NCBI GenBank assembly: GCA_025062275.1
Contig: JANXAP010000022.1
Coordinates: 1 to 33,431, forward strand
Direction of reading: 5' to 3'
DNA length: 33,431 nucleotides
Source of the DNA: Dehalococcoidia bacterium
GTDB lineage: Bacteria > Chloroflexota > Dehalococcoidia > SM23-28-2 > HRBIN24
Part shown: positions 8,080 to 15,885 of the stretch, piece after piece
How positions within the stretch are numbered: position 1 is the stretch's first letter
How the letters are laid out: the number at the start of each line of letters is the position of its first letter
The notes under the pieces: model-generated
Told to the model about the DNA's origin: nothing
The model's input: the letters and a program-made list of their open reading frames with translations, nothing else
The model's database searches: none
Made by a program: the position numbers and the translations under genes

Positions 8080-8898
8080 CTAGAGCTTGACCAGGCCATC
8101 GCGCTGCAGCACTTCCAGCAGCTTGGCGGCCGTATCGTCAGCCCCGTCGCCCGAGATCATTTGGCAGTGTCCCTCCACCTGGACCACCCGGAGCCTCTCC
8201 AGGACGACCCGCGGCTCCAGGTCGCCAGGCCCCAGGCCCAGCTCCTGTGGAGTGACCACCTGGGGCATGGCACGACGGGCCTTGATGGCCCTGGCCGCGG
8301 GTGGGTACCTGGGCTGGCCCAGTTCGCTGGTGATGGTCACCACCGCTGGCAGCGGCAGTTCCCATACCTCCTCACCGTAAGGGGTCACGACGGTGACGTG
8401 CAGGGCCGGTCCATCTCCCGCCCCGTCCGGCTCGATGCTCAAGGCCCTGGCCGAGAGGGCTACGGGGATGCCCAGCAGTTCGGCCAGCGCCGGCCCCACG
8501 ATGCCCTGGTCGTCATCGGACGCCTGTCGACCGCACAGGACCAGGTCGGCACCGCCGGATGACCGTATGTATTCGGCGATGACGCGGGCCACGCCCAGGC
8601 AGTCCAGGTCGCGGGCGGGAATGGACACGATCTCGTCAGCGCCCAGGGCCAGGGCATAGCGGAGGACATTGATGGGGTCCTCTCCCACCGAGATGGCGAT
8701 TATCTGGCAGTCCACTCCGGCGTCCCGCAGGCGTAGCGCCGCCTCTATCGCCTGCTCGTCGTAGCCGTTGATGACTCGCGTGATGGCGCCCTCTTCGATG
8801 GTCTTGCCGTCGGGGCCGATGGACAGCTGCCCCGTCAGGACGAGGGCGTTGACCGCGTCTGGGTCCAGGACCTCCTTCACGCAGACGACGATCCTCAT
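8080..8898 (-). CDS. etfB: Electron transfer flavoprotein beta subunit
   Basis: This 272-residue protein starts MRIVVCVKEVLDPD and has the ETF-beta signatures VINGYDEQAIEAALRL, GADEIVSI and DLVLCGRQASDDDQGIVGPA, the last being the region that holds AMP and contacts the alpha subunit. A C-terminal extension, roughly residues 240-272, ends in a helix-like segment common in the FixA/EtfB subgroup of anaerobes and Chloroflexota. It begins 10 bases after the stop of the nitronate monooxygenase-like gene, so the two are surely co-transcribed. Whether this ETF bifurcates cannot be judged by eye; nothing else in the operon (no butyryl-CoA dehydrogenase, no FixC/FixX) argues for it. Confidence 0.93.
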   Translation of the reverse strand: MRIVVCVKEVLDPDAVNALVLTGQLSIGPDGKTIEEGAITRVINGYDEQAIEAALRLRDAGVDCQIIAISVGEDPINVLRYALALGADEIVSIPARDLDCLGVARVIAEYIRSSGGADLVLCGRQASDDDQGIVGPALAELLGIPVALSARALSIEPDGAGDGPALHVTVVTPYGEEVWELPLPAVVTITSELGQPRYPPAARAIKARRAMPQVVTPQELGLGPGDLEPRVVLERLRVVQVEGHCQMISGDGADDTAAKLLEVLQRDGLVKL

Positions 8899-8908
8899 CG
8901 CCGGGCTC

Positions 8909-10018
8909 TCACGAAGTTATGGTCAGTTCGCCGACGAGCTGTTCGAACACCTCCGTGGCCTCGGCGATCAGGTCGAACACGATCTGCCGGGCGGGCTTGA
9001 TGCTGGTGACGAAGCCCACGCCCTGACCGGCGGCCTCGGTCATGAAGTCCTCGATGCCGTAATCGCGGGCCGCCTGCATCACCTCGCCGGCCATGATCAT
9101 CTGGTGGGGCGGCGGGAGGGGCTTGGGCGCCTCCGGCGACTCCCACTCCTTGGTCCACTGGTTCCTGAGTATTCGCATGGGCAGGCCGGAGACGGAGCGT
9201 GAGTGGGTCAGGTCCTCGGCCGTGGCGGCCAGCAGCTTCTGCTTGATGACCATGTCCACGTCAGACTCGCGGCTGGTCAGCCAGATGGTGCCCGTCCACA
9301 CGCCCACGGCGCCCAGGCAGAGGGCGGCCGCCAGGTGCCGACCAGTGGTGACGCCGCCGGCAGCGATGACGGGGGTATCGCCGGCGATGGCTGCCACCAT
9401 CGGCACCAGGGAGAAGGTGCCGATGTAACCGGTGTGGCCGGCCGCGTCATAGCCCTGGGCGATGATGGCATCCACGCCCAGCTCGAGCTCGCGCTTGGCC
9501 TGCTTGGGAGAGCCGACCAGGCCCCAGACCTGCATGCCCCTGGCGCGGGCCGGCTCCAGGACCCACTCGGGGCTGCCGAGGCCGAAGGCCAGGACGGGCA
9601 CCTTGTGGTCCAGCACTACCTCCAGCTGACGCCTGGTGCCCTCCTTGCTGAACCACCCCAGCTTGTAGTACTCGGGCTCGTTCTTGGGGTCGGGGATGTT
9701 GTACTTGCGCTTTATCTCGGCCACGAATCGCTTGTGGGTCTCGGGAATCTGCGCCTTGAGCTCCTCGATGGTCGCGCTGGGCGGGCTGGCGGCGGGCAGG
9801 AGCAGGTCCACGCCGAAAGGCTTGTTGCCTATCCTCTCGCGGATCCATCTGATGTCGGCGTCCAGCTCGTCGGGCGTGCGGGGCGCACCGCCGTAGACCG
9901 AGAAGGCCCCCGCATTGATGACGGCTACGACCACGTCGCGACAGTGGGTGAAGGCGATGATGGGGTACTCGATGCCGAGGATGTCGCATAACTTGGTGTG
10001 CAGGGGGTTGCGGGCCAT
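8909..10018 (-). CDS. Nitronate monooxygenase / 2-nitropropane dioxygenase-family FMN protein
   Basis: The 369-residue product is an FMN TIM-barrel protein of the NMO/FabK/IpdC family. The phosphate-binding half is clear: GVDAIIAQGYDAAGHTG with the family His at residue 195, then TPVIAAGGVTTGRHLAAALCLGAVGVWTGT. The N-terminus is unusual: where classical members have a QAPMAG-like motif it reads PIIAFTHCRDVVVAV, and there is an insertion of about 40 residues near 90-130. Real nitronate oxidation is therefore doubtful. IpdC-type enzymes of steroid ring breakdown share this fold and make a better functional guess in this operon. The ATG at 10018 has GAGGTG five bases upstream; the frame extends further but without a ribosome site. 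It is the first gene of a six-gene operon. Confidence 0.85.
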   Translation of the reverse strand: MARNPLHTKLCDILGIEYPIIAFTHCRDVVVAVINAGAFSVYGGAPRTPDELDADIRWIRERIGNKPFGVDLLLPAASPPSATIEELKAQIPETHKRFVAEIKRKYNIPDPKNEPEYYKLGWFSKEGTRRQLEVVLDHKVPVLAFGLGSPEWVLEPARARGMQVWGLVGSPKQAKRELELGVDAIIAQGYDAAGHTGYIGTFSLVPMVAAIAGDTPVIAAGGVTTGRHLAAALCLGAVGVWTGTIWLTSRESDVDMVIKQKLLAATAEDLTHSRSVSGLPMRILRNQWTKEWESPEAPKPLPPPHQMIMAGEVMQAARDYGIEDFMTEAAGQGVGFVTSIKPARQIVFDLIAEATEVFEQLVGELTITS

Positions 10019-10052
10019 CGTATCACCTCGTCCCGATATCTTGCTCGCCCAT

Positions 10053-10081
10053 ATGCTATCGCCCGGCCAGATGCATGTCAA
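10053..10081 (-). promoter_or_regulatory. Strong sigma70-type promoter of the flavoprotein operon
   Basis: On the minus strand there is a perfect TTGACA (10076-10081) and a TAGCAT -10 (10053-10058) separated by exactly 17 bases. The transcript would start near 10046, leaving a leader of about 28 bases before the ATG at 10018. This is one of the clearest promoters in the window and supports treating the six genes as one unit. Confidence 0.75.
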
Positions 10082-10091
10082 TCAACATGTC
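10074..10091. promoter_or_regulatory. Candidate operator: CATGTC direct repeat over the -35 box
   Basis: The sequence CATGTC occurs at 10074-10079 and again at 10086-10091, separated by six bases, so the two copies start 12 bases apart. The first overlaps the -35 box of the flavoprotein operon promoter. The area is AT-rich compared with the surrounding coding DNA. A repressor or activator site is plausible; no regulator gene lies in the window. Confidence 0.35.
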
Positions 10092-10180
10092 TAACAGTTA
10101 ACGCGTCGATTTCTATGGCCTGTACACCGAAAGCGGGCTTCGATGCGGGTATGGCGTCGATAGGCCCAGGGCGTGGCGTT

Positions 10181-10873
10181 CTAGCCCGAGGCCCACAGCA
10201 GCAGAGAGCGCCAGATGGCCAGTCCGTCCTCTCCCCCCAGCAGCGCCTCGCAAGCGCGTTCCGGGTGGGGCATCATCCCCAGCACGTTGCCCTCCTCGTT
10301 GAGGATGCCGGCGATGTTGCCCAGGCTGCCGTTGGGATTGGCCTCGGCCGTCGTCTCGCCTGTCGGCGTGCAGTAGCGGAAGAGGACGCGCCCTTCCGCC
10401 TCCAGCATGGCCAGCGTTTCCGGGTCGGCGTAGTAGCGGCCGTCGCCGTGGGAGATGGGCATGGACAGGACTTGGCCCCGTCGACAGGCGGCAGTGAAGG
10501 GCGTCCCCTCTCGCTCCACCCTGATGTTCACCCACTGACAGCGGTACTGGAGATGCTCGTTGCGCAGAAGAGCCCCCGGCAGCAGGTGCGCCTCGCACAG
10601 GACCTGAAAGCCGTTGCAGATGCCGATGACCGGACGGCCGCGACGGGCGTGCTCGGCCACCGCTCGCATCACCGGCGAGAAGCGGGCGATGGCCCCCGGG
10701 CGCAGGTAGTCGCCGTACGAGAACCCTCCGGGCAGCACCACGCAGTCGTACCCAGTGAGATCGGACTGCCGGTGCCAGACCAGGTCGGCCTGCTGACCCA
10801 GGATGCGGGTGAGGACGTCGTGACAGTCGTAGTCGCTCCAGGTGCCGGGAAAGACGACGACGGCGAAGCGCAT
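10181..10873 (-). CDS. purQ: Phosphoribosylformylglycinamidine synthase subunit I (glutaminase)
   Basis: The 230-residue product is the class I glutaminase subunit that supplies ammonia to PurL in step four of purine synthesis. The nucleophile is C86 in GICNGFQVL, the oxyanion region is [15 protein letters not shown], and the His-Glu pair is H203/E205 in MMPHPERA. The N-terminal motif reads [12 protein letters not shown] where many bacterial PurQs have PGSNCDxD, a variation that does not touch the catalytic residues. The ATG at 10873 matches the family N-terminus; GGAG lies directly against it, so the ribosome site is not well placed. No purS or purL is adjacent: purQ stands alone between the flavoprotein operon and a divergent small ORF. 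Confidence 0.93.
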   Translation of the reverse strand: MRFAVVVFPGTWSDYDCHDVLTRILGQQADLVWHRQSDLTGYDCVVLPGGFSYGDYLRPGAIARFSPVMRAVAEHARRGRPVIGICNGFQVLCEAHLLPGALLRNEHLQYRCQWVNIRVEREGTPFTAACRRGQVLSMPISHGDGRYYADPETLAMLEAEGRVLFRYCTPTGETTAEANPNGSLGNIAGILNEEGNVLGMMPHPERACEALLGGEDGLAIWRSLLLWASG

Positions 10874-10947
10874 CTCCGCAACCAGTATGCCACAGCCACG
10901 CTCCGCAGGCACAGCCGCCCCGGCAGCATCGCGTATCCTGGGTAGAG

Positions 10948-11238
10948 ATGACGGTAGAGGCGAGGGCGGCCTTCCTGGCCTTCTTCTTCGTCGTCTGGGC
11001 GCTGATGGGGTTGCTGCCCTGGCTCGTGGCGGCCCTCTGGCGACGCGGCCGGGGGGTGCTCCTGGCGCTGCCCCTGGCACCTCTGACCGGCTGCCTCGCT
11101 GGCGCCCTGGTGCCTGTCCTGGGCGCCGACGATGGCCGGGGCTTTCTCGTCAGCCTGGCTGTCGCCCTCGGCGGGGGTGCCCTGGGCACGGCGGCGGGCG
11201 TGTTGCTGGAAGAACGCATCTTTCGCCCTGGCCATTGA
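10948..11238 (+). CDS. Small membrane protein of unknown function
   Basis: The 96-residue product has three hydrophobic stretches, about residues 8-29, 37-58 and 67-86, separated by short charged turns (WRRGRG; GADDGRG). It ends in EERIFRPGH. It resembles a small integral membrane protein of three helices, but I do not recognise a family. The ATG follows GGGTAGAG. It is divergent to purQ, with 74 bases between the starts, and ends 28 bases before the TIM-barrel gene, so it may lead that plus-strand unit. The reading frame is favoured over alternatives because the hydrophobic pattern is regular and it fills the gap exactly. Confidence 0.55.
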   Translation: MTVEARAAFLAFFFVVWALMGLLPWLVAALWRRGRGVLLALPLAPLTGCLAGALVPVLGADDGRGFLVSLAVALGGGALGTAAGVLLEERIFRPGH

Positions 11239-11266
11239 CGTCCCCTGATGCTACGTTGGAAAGGGG

Positions 11267-12178
11267 ATGGCGTCCTACTCCCTGTCCACCATGTGGTCGC
11301 AGGGGCGCTTCCGCTCCCTGGCCGACTTTGCCCGCACGGCCCGTCGCCTCGGCTACCCCAACGTCGAGATCAGCTACGTGGTAGGGCCAGAGGGGGTGGA
11401 GGAGCTGCTCTCGTGCGGGGAGGTGGGAGTCCTGTCCCTCCACAACCCCGTCCCCAGGGTGACGATAGCCGACGGCCGCACCAGCGATGCCCTGAACCTG
11501 GCCTCCCTGGACGAGGAGGAGCGTCGCCTGGCCGTGGAGCTGGGAAAGCGAACGCTGGAGCTGGCGGCCAAGGCCGGCGCCGACCGCGTCGTCTTCCACC
11601 TGGGGGGCATCGGCAATGACCACTTCCCCGAGGAGCGGGAGCTGAGGCGTCTGTACGACGCCGGCGTGCGCGAGGGTGAGGAGGTGGAGGCCTTGCGCCG
11701 TCGCGCCAGGGAGCGCCGCGCGGAGGCGGTCGGCCCTTACCTCGCTCGGGCGCGCAAGTCCCTGGCGGAGCTGGCCGAGGAGGCGGCCAGGCTGGGCGTG
11801 CGCATCGGCCTCGAGAACCGTTACCACTACCACGAGATCCCCAGCGTGGACGAGATGCACCTGCTCCTGGCCGACTACCCGCCCGAGGTAGTGGGCTACT
11901 GGCACGACGTGGGCCACGCCGAGGTCCTGGACCGTCTGGGCCTGGTGGACAAGCGCCGCTGGCTGCAGGAGCTGGGCGAGCGCTGCATCGGTGCCCATCT
12001 GCACGACGTGGACGGCCTGCAGGACCACCGCGCCCCCGGCCATGGCACCGCCGACTGGGACTACGTGGCCCGCTACCTGCCGCCCGACGCCCTGCGGGTG
12101 TTCGAGATCAACCAGCGGGTGCCCGAGGAGCAGGTGGCCGCTGCCATCGCCTTCCTGCGCCAGCGGGGCGTGCTATGA
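11267..12178 (+). CDS. Sugar phosphate isomerase/epimerase-like TIM-barrel protein (AP endonuclease 2 family)
   Basis: The 303-residue product has the xylose isomerase-like TIM barrel. Candidate metal ligands fall in the expected order: H111 in VVFHLGG, E183 in GLENRYHYHE, D214/H217 in YWHDVGHAE, H244/H246 in AHLHDVDG and E280 in VFEINQ. Members act as isomerases, epimerases, dehydratases or endonuclease IV. Here the segment around residues 246-264, HDVDG followed by GHGTADWDY, is typical of the epimerase-like group. A GGAAAGGGG precedes the ATG. Residues 131-165 form a charged, helix-rich insertion. The substrate is not identifiable. It is followed by the retropepsin-like gene and proS on the same strand. 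Confidence 0.83.
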   Translation: MASYSLSTMWSQGRFRSLADFARTARRLGYPNVEISYVVGPEGVEELLSCGEVGVLSLHNPVPRVTIADGRTSDALNLASLDEEERRLAVELGKRTLELAAKAGADRVVFHLGGIGNDHFPEERELRRLYDAGVREGEEVEALRRRARERRAEAVGPYLARARKSLAELAEEAARLGVRIGLENRYHYHEIPSVDEMHLLLADYPPEVVGYWHDVGHAEVLDRLGLVDKRRWLQELGERCIGAHLHDVDGLQDHRAPGHGTADWDYVARYLPPDALRVFEINQRVPEEQVAAAIAFLRQRGVL

Positions 12179-12179
12179 T
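12171..12179 (+). promoter_or_regulatory. Extended -10 element ahead of protease/proS
   Basis: TGCTATGAT overlaps the stop codon of the TIM-barrel gene. It matches an extended -10 (TG, one base, TATGAT). No recognisable -35 lies 16-19 bases upstream. The transcript would start near 12187, about 30 bases before the ATG at 12217. The same TGCTAT(C/G)AT word recurs at two other gene starts in this window. Confidence 0.4.
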
Positions 12180-12216
12180 GGGCGTCGGGCATTCGTCACA
12201 AGGGTGACACGAAGAG

Positions 12217-12582
12217 ATGGGCACCTTCCGCGTAGAGTTCGAGGTCGGGAACCCGGAGGGACGGCGCTTCGAACGCCTGCAGGCGCTGGTGGACACGGGC
12301 GCATCGCACATTGTCGTGCCCTCCTCCCTGCTGAGAAGTCTCGGCGTCCCCGTCCGCTGGCGCTGGCAGTTCCAGATGGCCGACGACCGCGTCGTGGAGA
12401 GGGATGCGGGCTACACGTTGGTGCGCCTGGACGGCCGGGTGGCGCCCACGGTAGTGGTCTTCGGCGACGAGGGGGTCGAGGCGCTGCTGCGCGCTGCCAC
12501 CCTCGAGACCTTCAGCCTGGCCGTGGACCCGGTGCGCAGGCGTCTGGTGCCCGTCCCGGGCCTGCTCAAGGCCGCCCGCTAG
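12217..12582 (+). CDS. Retropepsin-like aspartic protease domain protein
   Basis: This 121-residue protein is a single clan AA aspartic protease lobe. The active-site motif VDTGAS is at residues 25-30 with D26 as the catalytic aspartate, followed by the hydrophobic HIVVP strand. The second half has the LLRAATLETFSLAVDP segment, like the conserved C-terminal strand and helix of bacterial retropepsin-like families. Such proteins must dimerise to form an active site. There is no signal peptide or membrane segment, so it would act in the cytosol. The stop is two bases before the proS ATG, which implies coupled translation. A role in protein quality control or in processing a partner is speculation. 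The family call is good. Confidence 0.8.
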   Translation: MGTFRVEFEVGNPEGRRFERLQALVDTGASHIVVPSSLLRSLGVPVRWRWQFQMADDRVVERDAGYTLVRLDGRVAPTVVVFGDEGVEALLRAATLETFSLAVDPVRRRLVPVPGLLKAAR

Positions 12583-12584
12583 CC

Positions 12585-14282
12585 ATGCGCCTCTCCCAGC
12601 TCTTCGGCAGGACGCTGCGCCAACCGCCGGCCGAGGCCGAAACCGCCTCCCACCGCCTGCTGGTGCAGGCGGGCCTGGTGACACAGGTGGCCGCCGGCAT
12701 CTATGCCTTCATGCCCCTGGCCTGGAAGGTCCTGCGCAGGATCGAGGACATCGTCCGCCAGGAGATGGACGCCGCCGGCGGGCAGGAGGTGCACCTGCCC
12801 GCCCTCCACCCCCTGGAGATGTGGCAGGCGTCGGGACGCGACCAGACCATGAAGGACGTCCTCTTCCGCCTGCAGGACAAGCGGGGGAGGGAGTTCGTCC
12901 TGGGACCCACCCACGAGGAGGTCATCACCGAGCTGTTCAGGCGCTTCGTGCGCTCCTACCGCGACCTGCCGCTCCTGGTCTATCAGATCCAGACCAAGTT
13001 CCGGGACGAGCCGCGGCCCCGCGGCGGCCTCATACGTCTGCGGGAGTTCACCATGAAGGACCTGTATTCCTTCGACGCCGACTGGGAAGGGCTGGACGCC
13101 TCCTATCAGAAGATGTTTCGCGCCTACCAGAACGTCTTCCGACGGTGCGGGGTGCCCACGGTGCCGGTGCTGGCCGACGCCGGCGCGATGGGTGGTCGCG
13201 ACACCCACGAGTTCATCTTCCTGACGGACATCGGCGAGGACTCCTGCCTCTTCTGCCCCGGCTGCGGCTACGCCGCCAACGCCGAGGTGGCCACCTTCCG
13301 CAAGGCGCCCGCCCACGCCGACGAAGAGCCCCGGCCGGTAGCCGAGGTGCACACGCCGGGGGTCACCACCATCCCCGCCCTGGCCGAGTTTCTGGGGGTG
13401 CCCACCACCCGCACCTGCAAGGCCGTCTTCTACACCGCCGACGATCGGCCGGTACTGGTGGCCATCCGCGGCGACATGGAGGTGAACGAGACCAAGCTCC
13501 GTCGAGCCCTGGGAGCTATAGACCTGCATTACATGAGCGAAGAGGAGGTGGCCCGCCACGGCTTCGTGCCCGGCTCCGCCTCGGCCGTGGGCCTGCAGGG
13601 CGTCACCGTGGTGGCCGACGACCTGGTGCCCCGGGAGCGGAACCTGGTGGCCGGCGCCAACCGCCCCGACTTCCACCTGCTCAACGTCAACTACGGCCGC
13701 GACTGGCAGGCCGAGGTGGTGGCCGACATCGCCCTGGCCCAGGGCGGCCACCCCTGCCCCCAGTGCGGCACCCCCCTGGAGATGCGCCGGGGCATCGAGA
13801 TGGGCCAGATCTTCAAGCTGGGCACCTACTACTCCGAGAAGCTGGGGGCGGTCTTCCTCGACCGAGAAGGCAAGCAGCGGCCGGCCGTCATGGGCTGCTA
13901 CGGCATCGGCATCGAGCGGCTGCTGGCGGCGGTGGTGGAGGCCAACCACGACGAGAAGGGCATCGTCTGGCCGCCGGAGCTGGCGCCCTACCAGGTGCAC
14001 CTGGTGGCCCTGTCCCTGGACAGGGGCGAGGTGCGCGAGGCGGCCGAGGACCTGTACCGGCGCCTCTGGGAGGCAGGAATCGAGACCCTCTACGACGACC
14101 GGGAGGAGACGCCGGGCGTCAAGTTCAAGGACGCCGACCTGCTGGGGATGCCCCTGCGGATGACTGTCAGCCCGCGCACTCTGGAGCAGGGAGCGGTCGA
14201 GCTGAAGCCGCGCCGCGACACAACCGTTACTTTGGTGCCCCTTTCGGAAGCGGTGGAAGAGGTCCGTCGACGTCTGGCCTGA
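12585..14282 (+). CDS. proS: Prolyl-tRNA synthetase (bacterial type with editing domain)
   Basis: The 565-residue enzyme charges tRNA-Pro. The class II core is present: motif 2 near 138-158 (KFRDEPRPRGGLIRLREF) and motif 3 GCYGIGIERLLAAVVE before the C-terminal anticodon-binding domain. The YbaK-like editing insertion spans about 225-385 and keeps the conserved Lys at 279 (TRTCKAVFY), the position known in the E. coli enzyme. Cysteines form a CLFCPGC set near 221-227 and a CPQC pair further on; a zinc role is possible but not shown. The ATG at 12585 starts two bases after the protease stop with no clear ribosome site, so translational coupling is likely. Length and domain order are normal. 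Confidence 0.95.
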   Translation: MRLSQLFGRTLRQPPAEAETASHRLLVQAGLVTQVAAGIYAFMPLAWKVLRRIEDIVRQEMDAAGGQEVHLPALHPLEMWQASGRDQTMKDVLFRLQDKRGREFVLGPTHEEVITELFRRFVRSYRDLPLLVYQIQTKFRDEPRPRGGLIRLREFTMKDLYSFDADWEGLDASYQKMFRAYQNVFRRCGVPTVPVLADAGAMGGRDTHEFIFLTDIGEDSCLFCPGCGYAANAEVATFRKAPAHADEEPRPVAEVHTPGVTTIPALAEFLGVPTTRTCKAVFYTADDRPVLVAIRGDMEVNETKLRRALGAIDLHYMSEEEVARHGFVPGSASAVGLQGVTVVADDLVPRERNLVAGANRPDFHLLNVNYGRDWQAEVVADIALAQGGHPCPQCGTPLEMRRGIEMGQIFKLGTYYSEKLGAVFLDREGKQRPAVMGCYGIGIERLLAAVVEANHDEKGIVWPPELAPYQVHLVALSLDRGEVREAAEDLYRRLWEAGIETLYDDREETPGVKFKDADLLGMPLRMTVSPRTLEQGAVELKPRRDTTVTLVPLSEAVEEVRRRLA

Positions 14283-14329
14283 GGGCGGCTCGGCGACCAT
14301 GCGCGGGTGCTGGCGCAGGAATGTCCCTG

Positions 14330-14338
14330 TGCTATCAT
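14330..14338 (+). promoter_or_regulatory. Extended -10 element ahead of the 69-residue ORF
   Basis: TGCTATCAT forms an extended -10 with TATCAT at 14333-14338. The implied transcript starts near 14345, with a leader of about 19 bases that contains the GGAGG ribosome site at 14354-14358. No good -35 is present. The word is shared with the Rieske gene promoter. Confidence 0.42.
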
Positions 14339-14363
14339 CGTAGTGGGGCCATCGGAGGCTGTT

Positions 14364-14573
14364 ATGCCCAAGCGCGCGTTCCGATTCCCGGCCGACGAGA
14401 AGGGCCTGCGCACCATCGTCGAGAAGCTGATCGGCCAGTCGGTCAGCTACTGGGAGGACAACCGGCTGGTGCAGGGGCGCGTGGTGGCGGCCGAGATCAA
14501 GCGCGACCGCTACGGCAACCCCTACGTGGAGGCGGAAGTTGAGGAGGCCCCGACGGGGGCCTCCACCTCATGA
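14364..14573 (+). CDS. Hypothetical small protein, 69 residues
   Basis: The product is a small, basic then acidic protein: FRFPADEKGLRTIVEKLIGQ at its N-terminus, then QGRVVAAEIKRDRYGNPY and an acidic tail. I do not recognise a family. The middle looks like a helix followed by three or four strands, as in small SH3/OB-like folds, but this is only an impression. The ATG at 14364 has a near-perfect GGAGG five bases upstream and an extended -10 ahead of it, which strongly favours it over the in-frame ATG at 14307. It ends 31 bases before the DUF1015 gene. Confidence 0.65.
   Translation: MPKRAFRFPADEKGLRTIVEKLIGQSVSYWEDNRLVQGRVVAAEIKRDRYGNPYVEAEVEEAPTGASTS
14543..14564 (+). terminator. GC-rich stem-loop at the end of the 69-residue ORF
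   Basis: GGAGGCCCC (14543-14551) pairs perfectly with GGGGCCTCC (14556-14564) around a four-base loop GACG. It lies inside the last codons of the small ORF and has no T-run after it. It may slow transcription or translation before the DUF1015 gene, or protect the upstream message. It is not a classical intrinsic terminator. Confidence 0.35.
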
Positions 14574-14604
14574 CTGCGGGCGCCTGTCCCGCTCGTCCTT
14601 CCCC

Positions 14605-15885
14605 ATGGCCGAGGTGAGGCCCCTTCGCGCCCTGCGCTATGCCCCGGACGTGGACCTGGGGCTGGCCATCTGTCCTCCCTTCGATGTCATCTCGCCCCGG
14701 GAGCGTCAGCGCCTGCTCTCCCTCTCGCCCTACAATGCGGTGCGGCTCGAGCTGCCCCAGGACGGGGAGGATCCCTACAGGGCTGCTGCCGAGTTGCTGG
14801 CCCGGTGGAGGGCCGAGGGCGTCCTTCGCCGCGACGAAAGTCCTGCCCTCTACGCCCTGGAGCAGGCCTTCGTTGTCGAGGGTCGAGAGCACCGGCGCCG
14901 CGCGCTCTTCGCGCGCGTGAGGCTCGCTCCCTGGGAGGCAGGGGTAGTGCGGCCCCATGAGCACACCCTGCGCCCGCCCAAGGAGGACCGCCTGCGGCTG
15001 CTGAGGGCGCTGCGCACCCAGGTGAGTCCGGTATTCGGTCTGTGTCGCGACCGCCAGGGAGCTCTCTCGACGCTCCTGGAGGACGCCTGTCGGCGGGAGC
15101 CTCTCGCCGGCTTCACCGACATCGAGGGAGGCCGCTCCGCCCTCTGGGTGCTGGAAGACGGCGGGTCGGCCTCGCGGCTGCAAGAAGCCCTGGCTGCCGA
15201 GAGCATCTACATCGCTGATGGCCACCACCGTTACGAGACTGCGCTGGCCTACCTGGAGGAGTGCCGCGCTCGGGCCTCCTGCTGGACGGGCGACGAGCCC
15301 GAGAACTTCGTTCTCATGGGCCTGGTGGCAGCCGAGGACCCTGGCCTGGTGCTGCTGCCCCTCCATCGTCTCGTCCAGAGCGATGTCCCCCTCGAGCGAG
15401 CGGTGGAGGCGATGGTGACCCTCTTCGACATGGAGACGGTGCCCTCCCTGGAGCACCTGCTGCGGGCCATAGGTCAGCGGGGACGGGCCATAACCACCTT
15501 CGGCATGGCCTGTGCCGAATCCCCCGACCTCTATCTGCTATCGGTGCTGGACGTAGAGGCGGTGACCTCCCTGATGCCTCCGGGAAGCCCCCGGCAGTGG
15601 GCCCACATAGACACGGCCGTCATTCAACACGCCGTCCTCGCTCCGGTGCTCGGCATCGGCGAGGATCGGGTGCGAGAGGGCCAGGTCGTCCAGTACACCA
15701 CCGACGCCCAGGACGCTCTGCGTCAGGTGAGGGAGGGGAAGTTCCGCTACGCCTTCTTCGTGGGGCCGGCCAGGCCTGCCCAGATAATGTCGGTGGCCGA
15801 TGTCGGCGCCCGTATGCCCCCCAAGTCCACCTACTTCTACCCCAAGCTGCCGGCGGGCCTGGTGATGTATCCCCTGGAGCCCTAG
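14605..15885 (+). CDS. DUF1015 family protein
   Basis: The 426-residue product matches the DUF1015 family in length and motifs: VRPLRALRYAPD at the N-terminus, CPPFDVISP near 23-31, and the hallmark IADGHHRYETAL near 203-214. The biochemical function is not established. The family often sits beside serA and a serine-pathway aminotransferase, and it does so here, facing them convergently. That suggests a link to serine or phosphoserine metabolism (inference from context). The ATG at 14605 starts the conserved sequence; no ribosome site is evident, so initiation may be coupled to the upstream ORF. Its stop overlaps the serA stop in the opposite strand. Confidence 0.85.
   Translation: MAEVRPLRALRYAPDVDLGLAICPPFDVISPRERQRLLSLSPYNAVRLELPQDGEDPYRAAAELLARWRAEGVLRRDESPALYALEQAFVVEGREHRRRALFARVRLAPWEAGVVRPHEHTLRPPKEDRLRLLRALRTQVSPVFGLCRDRQGALSTLLEDACRREPLAGFTDIEGGRSALWVLEDGGSASRLQEALAAESIYIADGHHRYETALAYLEECRARASCWTGDEPENFVLMGLVAAEDPGLVLLPLHRLVQSDVPLERAVEAMVTLFDMETVPSLEHLLRAIGQRGRAITTFGMACAESPDLYLLSVLDVEAVTSLMPPGSPRQWAHIDTAVIQHAVLAPVLGIGEDRVREGQVVQYTTDAQDALRQVREGKFRYAFFVGPARPAQIMSVADVGARMPPKSTYFYPKLPAGLVMYPLEP

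Noticed and set aside
10874-10947. Divergent promoters between purQ and the small membrane ORF (CATACT minus, TATCCT plus)
   Set aside because: Neither has a -35 box at a usable spacing, and the leaders would be very short; left unlabelled.
11232-11255. TTGACG near 11234 as a -35 box for the TIM-barrel gene
   Set aside because: No -10 at 16-19 bases; the nearest TACGTT is only 12 bases away and the ATG follows too closely.
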